From positions 248,001 to 312,000 of the forward strand of contig MBPM02000025.1 in assembly GCA_001695595.3 (NCBI GenBank): a stretch of DNA of 64,000 nt, read 5' to 3'. The stretch comes from Plasmopara viticola (Eukaryota > Oomycota > Peronosporomycetes > Peronosporales > Peronosporaceae). The notes under the pieces are model-generated. The model was not told where the DNA came from. It saw nothing but the letters and a program-made list of their open reading frames with translations, and searched no databases. The first letter of the stretch is position 1. Every line of letters starts with the position of its first letter. A program made the translations under genes and the position numbers. Positions 34,697 through 44,539 of the stretch are shown piece by piece.

Positions 34697-37600
34697 TCAG
34701 TCCCGATCAATCGCGCCGCGGCTATTGGCAATCGCGAATGCCATTTGCTTTGCAAGCACCTCCTTGCTAGTGTACGCAGGGAGGTGCAGCGTATTTGTAC
34801 ATGTACGTGCAAACGGCAAAGCACGATCCACATCAAGGTGATCAACAACTCGGCGAACGACCTCAAAGGGCGGTTTAAGCGCCTGAAAGCCTCCTGGTGG
34901 CAAATTCGGGCATCCGGTTGCATAGAGTAGGAAAGCTCGACGCTCAGTGACAGGCATTTCCTCTAATACATTAAAGAACCATTGCACGGGATGGCTGTCC
35001 TTTGTGTAACCGTGCGCAAGCTTTGTATCCTTCGCTAAAGACGCGGCGTCCCACGTAATGTCTTGCTCACCGCACAAGAGTGATAGTAACTCGGGAACAA
35101 ACAACAAGCGCAATTTCGCCACGGGAAGCACCTCACTTATACCTTCGCGAAAAGCCAGCACTTGTGCACGAATACCTGAATCGAGCCACAACTCCAGCAC
35201 AGCTCGTACGTATACCGATAAGTTACTCATCGACACGGCGATACCGTCCCCGCCAATCACCAAAGGTTCCTGTGAAAGCGGGTCTATGAATGTAAAGTCA
35301 ACGGCGTTCAACCACTCTTGGATGCTCATTTGATCAATTTGGACATTCTGCTCTCCAGCAGCTAGCTTCTGACAAGCCTTGTACATCGAGTACAAAATTC
35401 GCCCGTGGCTTAAAAATATATCGCCAAGCTCTTTCAATTCAAAACTTTCACCCACAACGAGCTTCATAAATTGCGGTGACAAGGGCAACGGTAAGAGGCG
35501 CTCATCCATCAGTGCCTTGCCAGCCAATCTACCCATCAAGCGAAATCGATCGATAAGTTTGGGGTCTGCTTTGCGGTGGGGATACGGGAACAGACCGTTC
35601 GAGTGCCGAATTATTGTTGCATCATGCACAATGCCATCAACGCCATAAGCACTATCGCTTTGTCGAAGTTCTGCAAATACGTCTTCTGCTTCGTCGTTCT
35701 CACCAGGAATCCAATAGCGCTTAGTCCGATTCTCTGCTACTACTTGCAAAGCATGTGCTGTAGACGAGTAGAATTCCGCCGTCACTCCAGACCCATAACC
35801 TTTTTCTCCAACAAAGACTACATCCAAAATAGCTCTGCGCTTTGCGTGCATCTCCATTACTGCTTCTGCGGATTGCAAAATATTTGCACGATGAACTTTG
35901 ACGCGTTCCTTTGGGATCGGAGAAATTGAAATTTCTTGATTATAAACGCTGCTCCCGACTGTCGAAAATACAGAGTCGATGGAGCTTTCTTCGAGATTTA
36001 ATTGACTGCGATACCAATGCAAGGAGCGCGTACAACCAAACGAAGTCGATCGAAATAGCTTTTCCCTTAACTCGCGTGGGAAGAAGAACTTGCAATGGGT
36101 TACCAAAGCATCGCACCAAGGTGGATAGGTATAACTACACATAGAGAGTACGTCTTGCATTTGGGTCTCTAGTTTTGTGTACAATCGTGGGCTTGTCCAT
36201 AACGCGTCATCAAAAATCGCCGCATTTTCGCGATATTGAAACAAATATCGAAGCAAGCGCACTGCGCTTGCCACTGATTCGGGCACAACCATCTTATCAC
36301 GTGCTCTGCTGCAAGCTTGGGACACAGTCATTGCACTTAGCCATCGATTCGCATCTGCGGCGCCATTTGCATCAATGCCATCAAGTGCAACTATACCATG
36401 TACCAAAAATCGTGCAGGCGAATTAGACTCTAAATCTGCTAAAGTCTTCAGCAACGAAGCATGCGGGCCCAGCAAATCATTACTTTTTGACGTAGAAGGT
36501 GTTTCCCACTCAACTTGAAAATCGCAGTACAATTTGTACGTCAATTTCCAAGGTGGTAGCAATTTATCGGATCCAATGGAACTTGTGGCATTGTTGGTAG
36601 TACTATTGCAGGCTGAAGCACGGTACTCGCTATGTAATGTTTCCATGCATTTTAGCACACTTTGATCAGCTGGAAAGCCACGAAGAACCACGGGCTGTCG
36701 CAACATTTTGCTGTCTTGTAATTTAACAAGAGCGACCGTGGAGACACTGTTTGGTGCTTTCTTCTCTTCTTTATCATCTCCATTGCTGTTAAGGAATCCA
36801 TTCAAAGTCAAAAACTTCTCTGAATAGCCCCGCGATTGCAAATATTGTACAAGCTGTTTCAATTTAACAGCATCCTTGAATTCATGAGTGATAAGAGAAA
36901 CAAATCCATCCAGCTTCAGCAATCTGCGATTTGTAGCTGGGTCTGCATATTTAGAAAAGGTAATACAATGTTTGGCGTTCGAGCCAGGGTGACTGTACTT
37001 TGTCATACCACAAACTGTTTGCATGAATTGAATAAATCTTTCAATATCCCACGAAGCTGCGTCCGACAAAGTCTTCTGACGAGCAAGTAGCGACACTTTT
37101 CTGCGTTTCTTTTTTTGTGAGGTTCCATAGTTAGTGGTTTCGCTAAATGAGCTGAATATTTCCGATAGTGCCTTGCGAGCACCGGCACTCTTTTCAGAAA
37201 GTTGAGGAGTTGGCTCCTTCTGATCAAATTGTGGTGCGTTGAGCGTGTTTTGATTCGCCTTGTCAACACCAAATTTGGGCGATACCACAACTCGGTTCTG
37301 TGCTGTAACGTTTGTATCACAGTTGCGGAATCCCACGACCAAATTTACTTTTGGCAATTGCGTACAGGTCATCTTGAGCTTGAATCGTTGAGGCTTCAAG
37401 CACGATGCCCCATTGGAATCGCCAATACCATTCGACATTCGCTGTTGATTGAACTTTTTATCAGTTGGGGAAGCGGACGTCGATACGAACGGTAAAATCG
37501 CACTTTGCACCTCGCTTCCATTTGATAAATTCGGTAAAGGCGTGCCAGCAGCCATTTGTGTGGTTGCTTGAATAACCTCGGGTATGTTTATATCGCTGGG

Positions 37601-40600
37601 GGCATTAGATGCTCCAATGGTTGAGTTGCGGGATATATAATTGCGAAGCTGGTCCATTGCCGTACCTGACGATCCAATTCGGCCTATGTGTTGATTTTGC
37701 TGAAGCGATCCCGCCACCCTGTCAAAAGCTCGGTGAATGGCGGAGGTGCTACGATTATGCCCATTGTGCACTCCACCAAACCCTTTGCTAGATCCGCCGC
37801 GGTCCGATGCCATTTGAAGGGCGGCCAATAGACGAGAAGAACCACGACTAGATAAGACGCCCTTTTCAGCACCGAAGTTCAAGATTCGGTCTTGATTTAC
37901 CTTCACAGCAAGAGGCGGTTGTGTGCTTCCAAACGAAACTTCCACAATAACAGTGGATATCTCACTAATACAATCCAATACGGAAGAAAAGTTCTTGATT
38001 GTTCCCGCTACACAAAGATTTCGAAGAGAGGACACCGATGGCGGTAATACCCACACTCGGTCGCCAACGCTGCCAACAATAGACGAGTTATTGCGAGCTG
38101 GGAATGAGCTTTGAATGCTCATCGCCTTTACTTGATCGTTTCCATTTTTTAAAGTAGGTGTGAACGCCTCCTGCGGTGGAAATCGAACATGATTCCTTAT
38201 CACTTGTTTCTTCTCATCGCCAGAGTTCATTTTTACGTCTAACAATACGGCATCAGAATTACTCGACGCACAATCATTGTCGTAAACGCGAACAACTTCT
38301 CCAAAGGTACCGCCGGCCATTTCAACGACGCTGCCCACTTGTGGTTGAAGTGCCCGCGGACGAATGCAATCAGCAGGCACCTTGCGAATAATTCGATTGT
38401 CAGCTAGCAATTTCACAGAGTGGATGGCCTGAGCTGCAAGCACCTCTTCACACACCGGACCGTTTTCAGTACTTAATTTCGAGACATCATCTGACTCGTT
38501 CCAAAGCACTGCCGCATACCAGGCTCCTGGTAGACTTGGTAGTTTTATTTCATTTGTATTTTGTATCTCGACTTGAAAAGGTCTAGCTCTTCCAGCTTCC
38601 AAGTGCTTTTGACTTAACAGCTTTCGTTTCCGCTTATTATTCTTTCGCTTCTTTTTGTCACCGCTACTATCGACACTATGCGATCCAAAAAGTTTCAAAT
38701 CCAACGCAATGCTATCGTAAACGTCAACGCTACTAGGTAGCTTGCACTGGGAGTCATGTAGAACCATCTCGACTAAACGATCATCTTTACCGCCAATAGA
38801 CTTCAGCAAATGGTACGACCGCGTATCATCATACCCCACGACTATGTACTTTCGCCACTTTCCTTCGACTACTTTCTGGATTGTATGCCCAACAAGATTG
38901 AGATACAACAACGAAAGATCCGGATCAATAACAGACATGCTACGAAAGACCATTCGCTCAAATGACTGAAAGTGAGTCAACGGCGACGAGTGAATGGACT
39001 TTTCCTTAGAACGACTGGCAAAATTATCGTGTTGTCTATCGCCAACAACTCTGTCACCAGATCGGACAAACGCAAACTTTAGTTGACGAGTAAGCGGACA
39101 TAGCTCTCTCCCCTTGCCAGAGCTATATTTAATTAATGGAAATGTCTCCTCTTGAGTAATGATACATTGCAAACGAGTGATCAGATGTTTAAGCGCTGTT
39201 GGACAGCGTTTAAAAGCTTGCATCAAAGCCAAAATACGAGTTTTTTGCAGCTCATTGTGTGCTGACAGATACTGAAGAATTGCAGGCAACAGCTCGGACT
39301 GTTTAAATTCATAAATTGTAATTGAGTTTGGATCCTCAAACAGATCCACCAAGTCGACTAGTATGAGGTCTTGGTCGCATGGAGAAGAGGCATCAGAAAA
39401 TTCTTTCAGGCGCCTTGCGAGATTTCGAAGCTTGTGGAGGTGAAGCGTACCACTTTCTATCGTATCTGCGCGAAGCGATTGAAGCAGATCGAAACCTCTT
39501 TTAAAAATTGTGTCGCAAGGACTTCGAGGGTGATTTTTATCGCGAGTTGTACTGGCCCAACAAGCCGTTGCATCATTGAGCCACTCAATCTGCTTACTTA
39601 TTCCCCTCCTTTCAACTTGATGAAAAATTGACGACTCTTTGGTCGACTTTCTCACCATTGCTTGCAATATACGGACTGCCAAGATATAAGAGAGCAAATT
39701 AGAGTGAGTTGCTGCAGTGAAAGACGACGAGGTCACTTTGTTTATCCGCGATTTTGCTACGTCTGGATTAATTTGATGATGGTTATCGCCTTGAAGCAAA
39801 AAGTGTATTGTATCCAAGATAAGTACCACATCAGCTTCTTTCAAATCCCGAATCAGCTGAGATGGTGCCATCTCCAAAACGCACGCCAGAGTAGATATGA
39901 TTGAGCGCTCCACTTTCTGAACGTCAAAGTCATGTAGCACTAACAGCAAGCATTGAGTAACGGCAAGATTGAACGCATACACCTCGTCCGCTGTGACATT
40001 GAAAAGCTGGTGCTCCAGCATTGCATCATCGTTCGAGCAGTCCTTGTTACACGCACTCAATGAACGTTTTCGTTTATAGACACAACCTTTGGTATTCTGT
40101 AAAGTTTTCCTAGACTTAAACGATCCGGAAAGAACCACGTCAAGGCGACGCTGGTCGGAAGGCACCGGCTCATTTGGCATGTCGCCATTGAAGTTAACAG
40201 TATCATCATCGCTTGAGCTTTCATCATCTCCCACCTCCTTATCATATTGACTGGCACTATCAAACCCTTCGTCCTCCTCATCGTCATAATCCATCAACAA
40301 GTCTTCATCCTCATCAAACTCATCATCATCCATATCGTCATCCTCATCATTGTCGTCATGATCTGATGAATAAAATAGCGCGCAATTCCTTCCACCATTC
40401 ATTTCATCACTTTCTGGAAAATCATTTTTGAAATCGCGCCAGTCCGTCGATTGCTGGTAAAGGTCAAGCAGTTTTCTCATAGGAGACGGAATTGATTCCA
40501 CGGAAAAACTCTTGGTCGCACCCTTGTCGGTTGCACTAACCACATCCATGACTGTTTTTTTATCTCGATCTTTAGCCTGCACACGCGCTCCACACTGCAA

Positions 40601-42829
40601 TAAAAAAGCAGCAACGTCACAACGACCGAATCTAGCTGCGACATGGAGTGGCGTGCCCTTAATTCCTACTTGATGAACGTCGGCGCCTTCTTTAAAAAGT
40701 AATCGTACCATCTCAAGTGACGCACACTCCACTGCAACGTTCAGAGGCTTATCCACTTCATTTCCTGAGCAATCAAACCTTCTTGGAAAGTTCAAGTCTG
40801 CTCCGTCCTTCAAAAGCACATTTACAGCAGCAATATAATCGTTCCGAATAAATTCAAGCAGTAGAGTAGATAGCACATCAGGGTCCGGCAAAGAGTCCAA
40901 GCGCTGGCGACTGCGCTTGCTTTGGGAATTTCTCAAGCCAGCACCTTCCGTTGATGACACATTATTATTTTGTTTCGAATCATTTGACAACACAGAACCC
41001 AACGTGTGCTTTTGACAAACTACTCGGGTAAGCATTGCCATAAGCCTAAGAGTGCTGGTCCGCAAAGCTGTTGACGGAGACTGGAGTAATTGCAGCATAC
41101 CATCAAATAAATCCAAATAGATCTTTTCTTGTACAAACATGTTGACTAATTGCGCGCGATTGTCAAATAAATGCAGCAACAGATTTACCATGGCAAGACG
41201 CGATTCGTCTGATTCTTCACCGTCACGTTTCGTTACGACTGCAACGAACTTGCTTAGCACTTCAGGTGTCACGAGTTTTATTATAACAGTTGGATCGTCG
41301 TAAGGCGTACGGTTAAATACAAGCAGCAAACACTTGGCAGCCTTGACGTGCAATGGAACGTGCTTATGCAGAAGAGCGCGGCGCAAACATACAATCAACT
41401 TTGTTGCAAGCTCTAGTGTAAGTTCGCCACCCGTGTTTGCTGGCGTGAAAGATGCTGACCCGTGCGCTTTCAACTTTTTACTGTCACACAGACGGTGTTT
41501 ATGCTGCAGTTTTCCAATCCACCGTAGCTTCATGCAGCATTTTAGTAATATACCAAGTGCCGACATTACAATACTAGGATGTAATCCGCCATCATTTTCA
41601 TTTTTATCCATTAGATGAAGCAAGAAGTCCAGAAAGCCAACAAACTTGTCGTGTGCCAGCACTTCGCGGAGAGCAAACGCTTCTGTACTACACACACTCG
41701 ACAAGCCACTTATGCATTCTTCCACTAGCATCCGCGTGTTTTTCATCGTACTAGTGCTTAGAGTACCTGTGCTACCTTTGTCATTCCATTTTAATAGATC
41801 ATTAATATACAGCCTTACGACTTGCACCATTTGGACGCGTGTAAAGATGTGTCGATCCAGTTTCATAAGATAATTGATCGATTGCAGCGCCAAAAGACGC
41901 ACTTCTTTTGAAAACATCTCCTCCTGTCTCTGAAAAATAGTTTGGAGCAATGTCAAGAGCTCTGAATCCGTAGCGGTATCAGAACGTCCGGTCTCGAAGC
42001 CACGAATGAGAAACGAGGGTCCATCCACCCATCCATTATCCGCTGACGCATCCATCATCGCTAACGTATGCGTCAACGTCTGCAGTGTGTCAAGTAAGCG
42101 GCTGCTACTAGCTTCCGTCATTAACCTTTTCAGCTCAATAAGAGAGACACCGTAGGCAAGTTTCGCTCGCTCTTGCAGCTTTTGGCCACGTTTTCGTCGC
42201 TTTTGCTTGTTTAAGAGCGAATTCTTCTTGTCATTGTCCGTCTTCGTGTTAATTGCCATCTGTGGTCGTTGCACAAGACACTTTGAGCATGTGCGTCCAT
42301 TGGAAAGCAAATCACAACTCTTGCACACCCACATATCAGCGGCTTCCTCGGAAGCGTCACTGTCTGCTTCACTGTCTTCACTGGAAGACGACAAGGACGC
42401 ATTTTCGTCTTCTCTACGGACCTTTGACAAGCGAATCTTCAGACCAGGAGAGGCGACAGGCCGTGGATTCAGTGATCCACAGACTGCGCAGACGCGCATG
42501 GTCGTGGGATTCACCATCGTGCAAGCTGCGCAGCTCCAGTCCAAAGCTGAAGTAGCTCCCAGCCTGGTGCTCGCAAGCGATGGCGACGGGTTCGGTGTCT
42601 CGCACATTTCGCAAAAGCAGCGCGTCGCCTCGTTAAGAAACGTACAAGCGGGACAATTCCACGATTGGGACGTCTTCTCGACCTCCTTCTTCATTTCTCG
42701 CTCAACCGGTGGCTCTTCCACCATGTCTTCCACTTTCTCGCTCTGACGACAATTACTACGCTTGCGCTTTCCATTGCGGCGCTTGCGATTGCCTCGACTA
42801 GACGCAGGAGGCGCAGAAGGTTGTTCCAT
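34697..42829 (-). CDS. giant HECT E3 ubiquitin ligase with RanBP2 zinc fingers and ankyrin repeats
   Basis: HECT ligases accept ubiquitin on a cysteine and pass it to substrates. The start is the ATG at 42829, giving 2710 residues without any intron. The frame stays open nine codons upstream, but only to a TTG. Domains in order: basic nuclear-signal-like stretch (14-26); RanBP2-type zinc fingers at 57-81 (WNCPACTFLN, CEMC) and 98-122 (WSCAACTMVN, CAVC); a third cysteine pair module at 167-189; and a long helical, armadillo-like region. Ankyrin repeats (about 660-756; GTPLHVAARFGRCDVAAFLL) and a strongly acidic stretch (about 820-866) follow. The HECT domain is at about 2330-2710 (LDVVFVGEKGYGSGVTAEFY), with the catalytic Cys at about 2677 in RTCTNTLHLPAY. 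The C-lobe resembles the TRIP12/UPL3 type. RanBP2 fingers commonly bind ubiquitin or RNA; the role here is inference. Confidence 0.94.
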   Translation of the reverse strand: MEQPSAPPASSRGNRKRRNGKRKRSNCRQSEKVEDMVEEPPVEREMKKEVEKTSQSWNCPACTFLNEATRCFCEMCETPNPSPSLASTRLGATSALDWSCAACTMVNPTTMRVCAVCGSLNPRPVASPGLKIRLSKVRREDENASLSSSSEDSEADSDASEEAADMWVCKSCDLLSNGRTCSKCLVQRPQMAINTKTDNDKKNSLLNKQKRRKRGQKLQERAKLAYGVSLIELKRLMTEASSSRLLDTLQTLTHTLAMMDASADNGWVDGPSFLIRGFETGRSDTATDSELLTLLQTIFQRQEEMFSKEVRLLALQSINYLMKLDRHIFTRVQMVQVVRLYINDLLKWNDKGSTGTLSTSTMKNTRMLVEECISGLSSVCSTEAFALREVLAHDKFVGFLDFLLHLMDKNENDGGLHPSIVMSALGILLKCCMKLRWIGKLQHKHRLCDSKKLKAHGSASFTPANTGGELTLELATKLIVCLRRALLHKHVPLHVKAAKCLLLVFNRTPYDDPTVIIKLVTPEVLSKFVAVVTKRDGEESDESRLAMVNLLLHLFDNRAQLVNMFVQEKIYLDLFDGMLQLLQSPSTALRTSTLRLMAMLTRVVCQKHTLGSVLSNDSKQNNNVSSTEGAGLRNSQSKRSRQRLDSLPDPDVLSTLLLEFIRNDYIAAVNVLLKDGADLNFPRRFDCSGNEVDKPLNVAVECASLEMVRLLFKEGADVHQVGIKGTPLHVAARFGRCDVAAFLLQCGARVQAKDRDKKTVMDVVSATDKGATKSFSVESIPSPMRKLLDLYQQSTDWRDFKNDFPESDEMNGGRNCALFYSSDHDDNDEDDDMDDDEFDEDEDLLMDYDDEEDEGFDSASQYDKEVGDDESSSDDDTVNFNGDMPNEPVPSDQRRLDVVLSGSFKSRKTLQNTKGCVYKRKRSLSACNKDCSNDDAMLEHQLFNVTADEVYAFNLAVTQCLLLVLHDFDVQKVERSIISTLACVLEMAPSQLIRDLKEADVVLILDTIHFLLQGDNHHQINPDVAKSRINKVTSSSFTAATHSNLLSYILAVRILQAMVRKSTKESSIFHQVERRGISKQIEWLNDATACWASTTRDKNHPRSPCDTIFKRGFDLLQSLRADTIESGTLHLHKLRNLARRLKEFSDASSPCDQDLILVDLVDLFEDPNSITIYEFKQSELLPAILQYLSAHNELQKTRILALMQAFKRCPTALKHLITRLQCIITQEETFPLIKYSSGKGRELCPLTRQLKFAFVRSGDRVVGDRQHDNFASRSKEKSIHSSPLTHFQSFERMVFRSMSVIDPDLSLLYLNLVGHTIQKVVEGKWRKYIVVGYDDTRSYHLLKSIGGKDDRLVEMVLHDSQCKLPSSVDVYDSIALDLKLFGSHSVDSSGDKKKRKNNKRKRKLLSQKHLEAGRARPFQVEIQNTNEIKLPSLPGAWYAAVLWNESDDVSKLSTENGPVCEEVLAAQAIHSVKLLADNRIIRKVPADCIRPRALQPQVGSVVEMAGGTFGEVVRVYDNDCASSNSDAVLLDVKMNSGDEKKQVIRNHVRFPPQEAFTPTLKNGNDQVKAMSIQSSFPARNNSSIVGSVGDRVWVLPPSVSSLRNLCVAGTIKNFSSVLDCISEISTVIVEVSFGSTQPPLAVKVNQDRILNFGAEKGVLSSRGSSRLLAALQMASDRGGSSKGFGGVHNGHNRSTSAIHRAFDRVAGSLQQNQHIGRIGSSGTAMDQLRNYISRNSTIGASNAPSDINIPEVIQATTQMAAGTPLPNLSNGSEVQSAILPFVSTSASPTDKKFNQQRMSNGIGDSNGASCLKPQRFKLKMTCTQLPKVNLVVGFRNCDTNVTAQNRVVVSPKFGVDKANQNTLNAPQFDQKEPTPQLSEKSAGARKALSEIFSSFSETTNYGTSQKKKRRKVSLLARQKTLSDAASWDIERFIQFMQTVCGMTKYSHPGSNAKHCITFSKYADPATNRRLLKLDGFVSLITHEFKDAVKLKQLVQYLQSRGYSEKFLTLNGFLNSNGDDKEEKKAPNSVSTVALVKLQDSKMLRQPVVLRGFPADQSVLKCMETLHSEYRASACNSTTNNATSSIGSDKLLPPWKLTYKLYCDFQVEWETPSTSKSNDLLGPHASLLKTLADLESNSPARFLVHGIVALDGIDANGAADANRWLSAMTVSQACSRARDKMVVPESVASAVRLLRYLFQYRENAAIFDDALWTSPRLYTKLETQMQDVLSMCSYTYPPWCDALVTHCKFFFPRELREKLFRSTSFGCTRSLHWYRSQLNLEESSIDSVFSTVGSSVYNQEISISPIPKERVKVHRANILQSAEAVMEMHAKRRAILDVVFVGEKGYGSGVTAEFYSSTAHALQVVAENRTKRYWIPGENDEAEDVFAELRQSDSAYGVDGIVHDATIIRHSNGLFPYPHRKADPKLIDRFRLMGRLAGKALMDERLLPLPLSPQFMKLVVGESFELKELGDIFLSHGRILYSMYKACQKLAAGEQNVQIDQMSIQEWLNAVDFTFIDPLSQEPLVIGGDGIAVSMSNLSVYVRAVLELWLDSGIRAQVLAFREGISEVLPVAKLRLLFVPELLSLLCGEQDITWDAASLAKDTKLAHGYTKDSHPVQWFFNVLEEMPVTERRAFLLYATGCPNLPPGGFQALKPPFEVVRRVVDHLDVDRALPFARTCTNTLHLPAYTSKEVLAKQMAFAIANSRGAIDRD

Positions 42830-43170
42830 GCTCAGACTCTGCCTTTGGCTGGCCAAGAGACCGAGGCGCGCTTTAGGTACGATAAGTCAATGTGGCAATG
42901 TGATTATATTCAATTTGATAAACAAGAGCACAATAACGAAGGCGGGGCGACAATACTTATTGAGAGCCGTACCGGTTTTTTAACGATTAAGTTAGAAATG
43001 CGTTACCTTTTTGTGTGACACTTCTCGACTTGATGGCATCTTCGACATTGCGCTGGATTGGATGGCGCCGAGTCTGAATAATGTAATTTGTATGTTGGTC
43101 CTTGACATGTTGTTAAGCGCCAGCAGCACAGACTTGGACAAGTTTAATTTGTATTAGAGCCTTGGCAATC
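42830..43170. promoter_or_regulatory. upstream region of the HECT gene
   Basis: The stretch between the HECT start codon and the LINE scrap has no gene. The promoter of the HECT gene is expected here by position, but I see no motif that I can assign with confidence. Confidence 0.3.
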
Positions 43171-43175
43171 CTCGT

Positions 43176-43460
43176 CTACGAACGCAAGCTGCTCCTTAGA
43201 TTTACGATTAAATTGGCGAGAAGCGTCGACTCATCCGCGAAGAATACACTCATCAACGTGTGCTCTGCGTTTGAACACACACCGTGCTCCTTGTGCGCGC
43301 GCAGCATGTCTTCGAGCAGCTCGATCGTTTGCGCGAAGAGCAGCGCCGAGAGCGGATCGCCTTGCTCCACGCCGCGCGTCGGATGCGGCTGGACATTGCC
43401 GTTGATCAGCAAGTGCGCTTGGGGGTTTGTGTACAGCAGCTTGATATACGTTTGTCACTC
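43176..43460 (-). mobile_element. LINE reverse-transcriptase fragment
   Basis: On the minus strand the frame carries TRGVEQGDPLSALLFAQTIE and, further on, VFFADESTLLA. These are the two hallmark blocks of non-LTR reverse transcriptases (QGDPLSP and the FADD active site, here FADE). It covers only the palm core, is truncated on both sides and has stops beyond 43176, so it is a dead scrap. Confidence 0.85.
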
Positions 43461-44539
43461 GAGTAAATCAGTCCTCACTATTCATTGACTGTCGTCAAGA
43501 GTAAGGTCGGACACATGACTAATAGATTTTCAATATTTATCATTTTCTGCAACGCTGTCATCTATGTCGTTGCCCTTACGATAATATCGTTTTCAGCTCC
43601 ATCAACAAGTTTTTATCATCAATTTGGAAATTTTTTCATCTCCAAGTTCACCTTTCTGTTCTCCTGTCCTCCTTTCATAGTCGAGGGCGAGCTTACTTAA
43701 ATCAAGATTGTGACAGAGATTTGGACGTGGAGGTAGTAAGAGGAAGCGAGTTGAAAAATAAGTAAGCTAGTTGTGAACATCCTTATCGAACCATATCTCG
43801 TAAGTCTAGCGTTTAATAGAACTTGTATTTACTATAGAGAGATAATAATCGAGCTTTTTGAGCATCCGCCAAAAGCTTGTATTGGATAGGGCAATTCTGA
43901 ACGTTCCACAATGTGTTCGAGAATCTTCGTGGTAAATATTGAACCCGACAGAACAACACCTTAAAGCTGCTAACGGGTGTCGAGCTATCTTACAGCCAGA
44001 AATAGTGCACACCAAAAGGGATTGACCGAGCAGAAGCCTTTGCTGGTTATTTTGACTGTTGAAGCACACCAGACGAACACACAGGCACACTGCGCAAATT
44101 CGGAAACCTGCTGTCATGCTTGCTTTACTCGGATGTTGTGCGTCTGTTCGAAGCTTAGCAGGGGTAAATCTCCAACACATGAAAATTTAGGCGCTCCCAT
44201 CTCAAGAGAATTTTAATACTTTAGGTAGCGATTCGACCATGGCGTTCAGCTTTTTTAGTCAATTTCCGGCTGGATACTTTGTCAATAGGTAACGTCCTGA
44301 GCTTTGACGTCCAGCAGCCATGTTTAAATTGCACGAATGGTGCGCGTCTTACTGAAACGCTGGTTCTGTCAATGGTTGCTACTCTTGCTATATTCAGGGG
44401 GTGACAAGCATTAACATAACAAGCGCATGTAAACAAAGCAAGGTGACAAGGTGATCATTAAGTGAGTTCATATCTGGCCTCGGGTCAAGTAAAAATAATA
44501 ATTCATGGCAATTTCTGCTTGTTGATGACCGTCCCATTT
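43461..44539. other. 1.1 kb between LINE scrap and UGGT, no recognised gene
   Basis: Two minus-strand open frames (124 codons at 44180-43806; 71 codons at 44436-44221) have no recognisable features. The end nearest 44540 must contain the UGGT 3' UTR. Confidence 0.4.

Noticed and set aside
42207..42746. 179-codon plus-strand open frame
   Set aside because: It is the antisense shadow of the HECT N-terminus and has no recognisable domain.
42830..42856. Nine extra N-terminal codons for the HECT ligase beginning at 42856
   Set aside because: The codon at 42856 is TTG; the first ATG in frame is at 42829.
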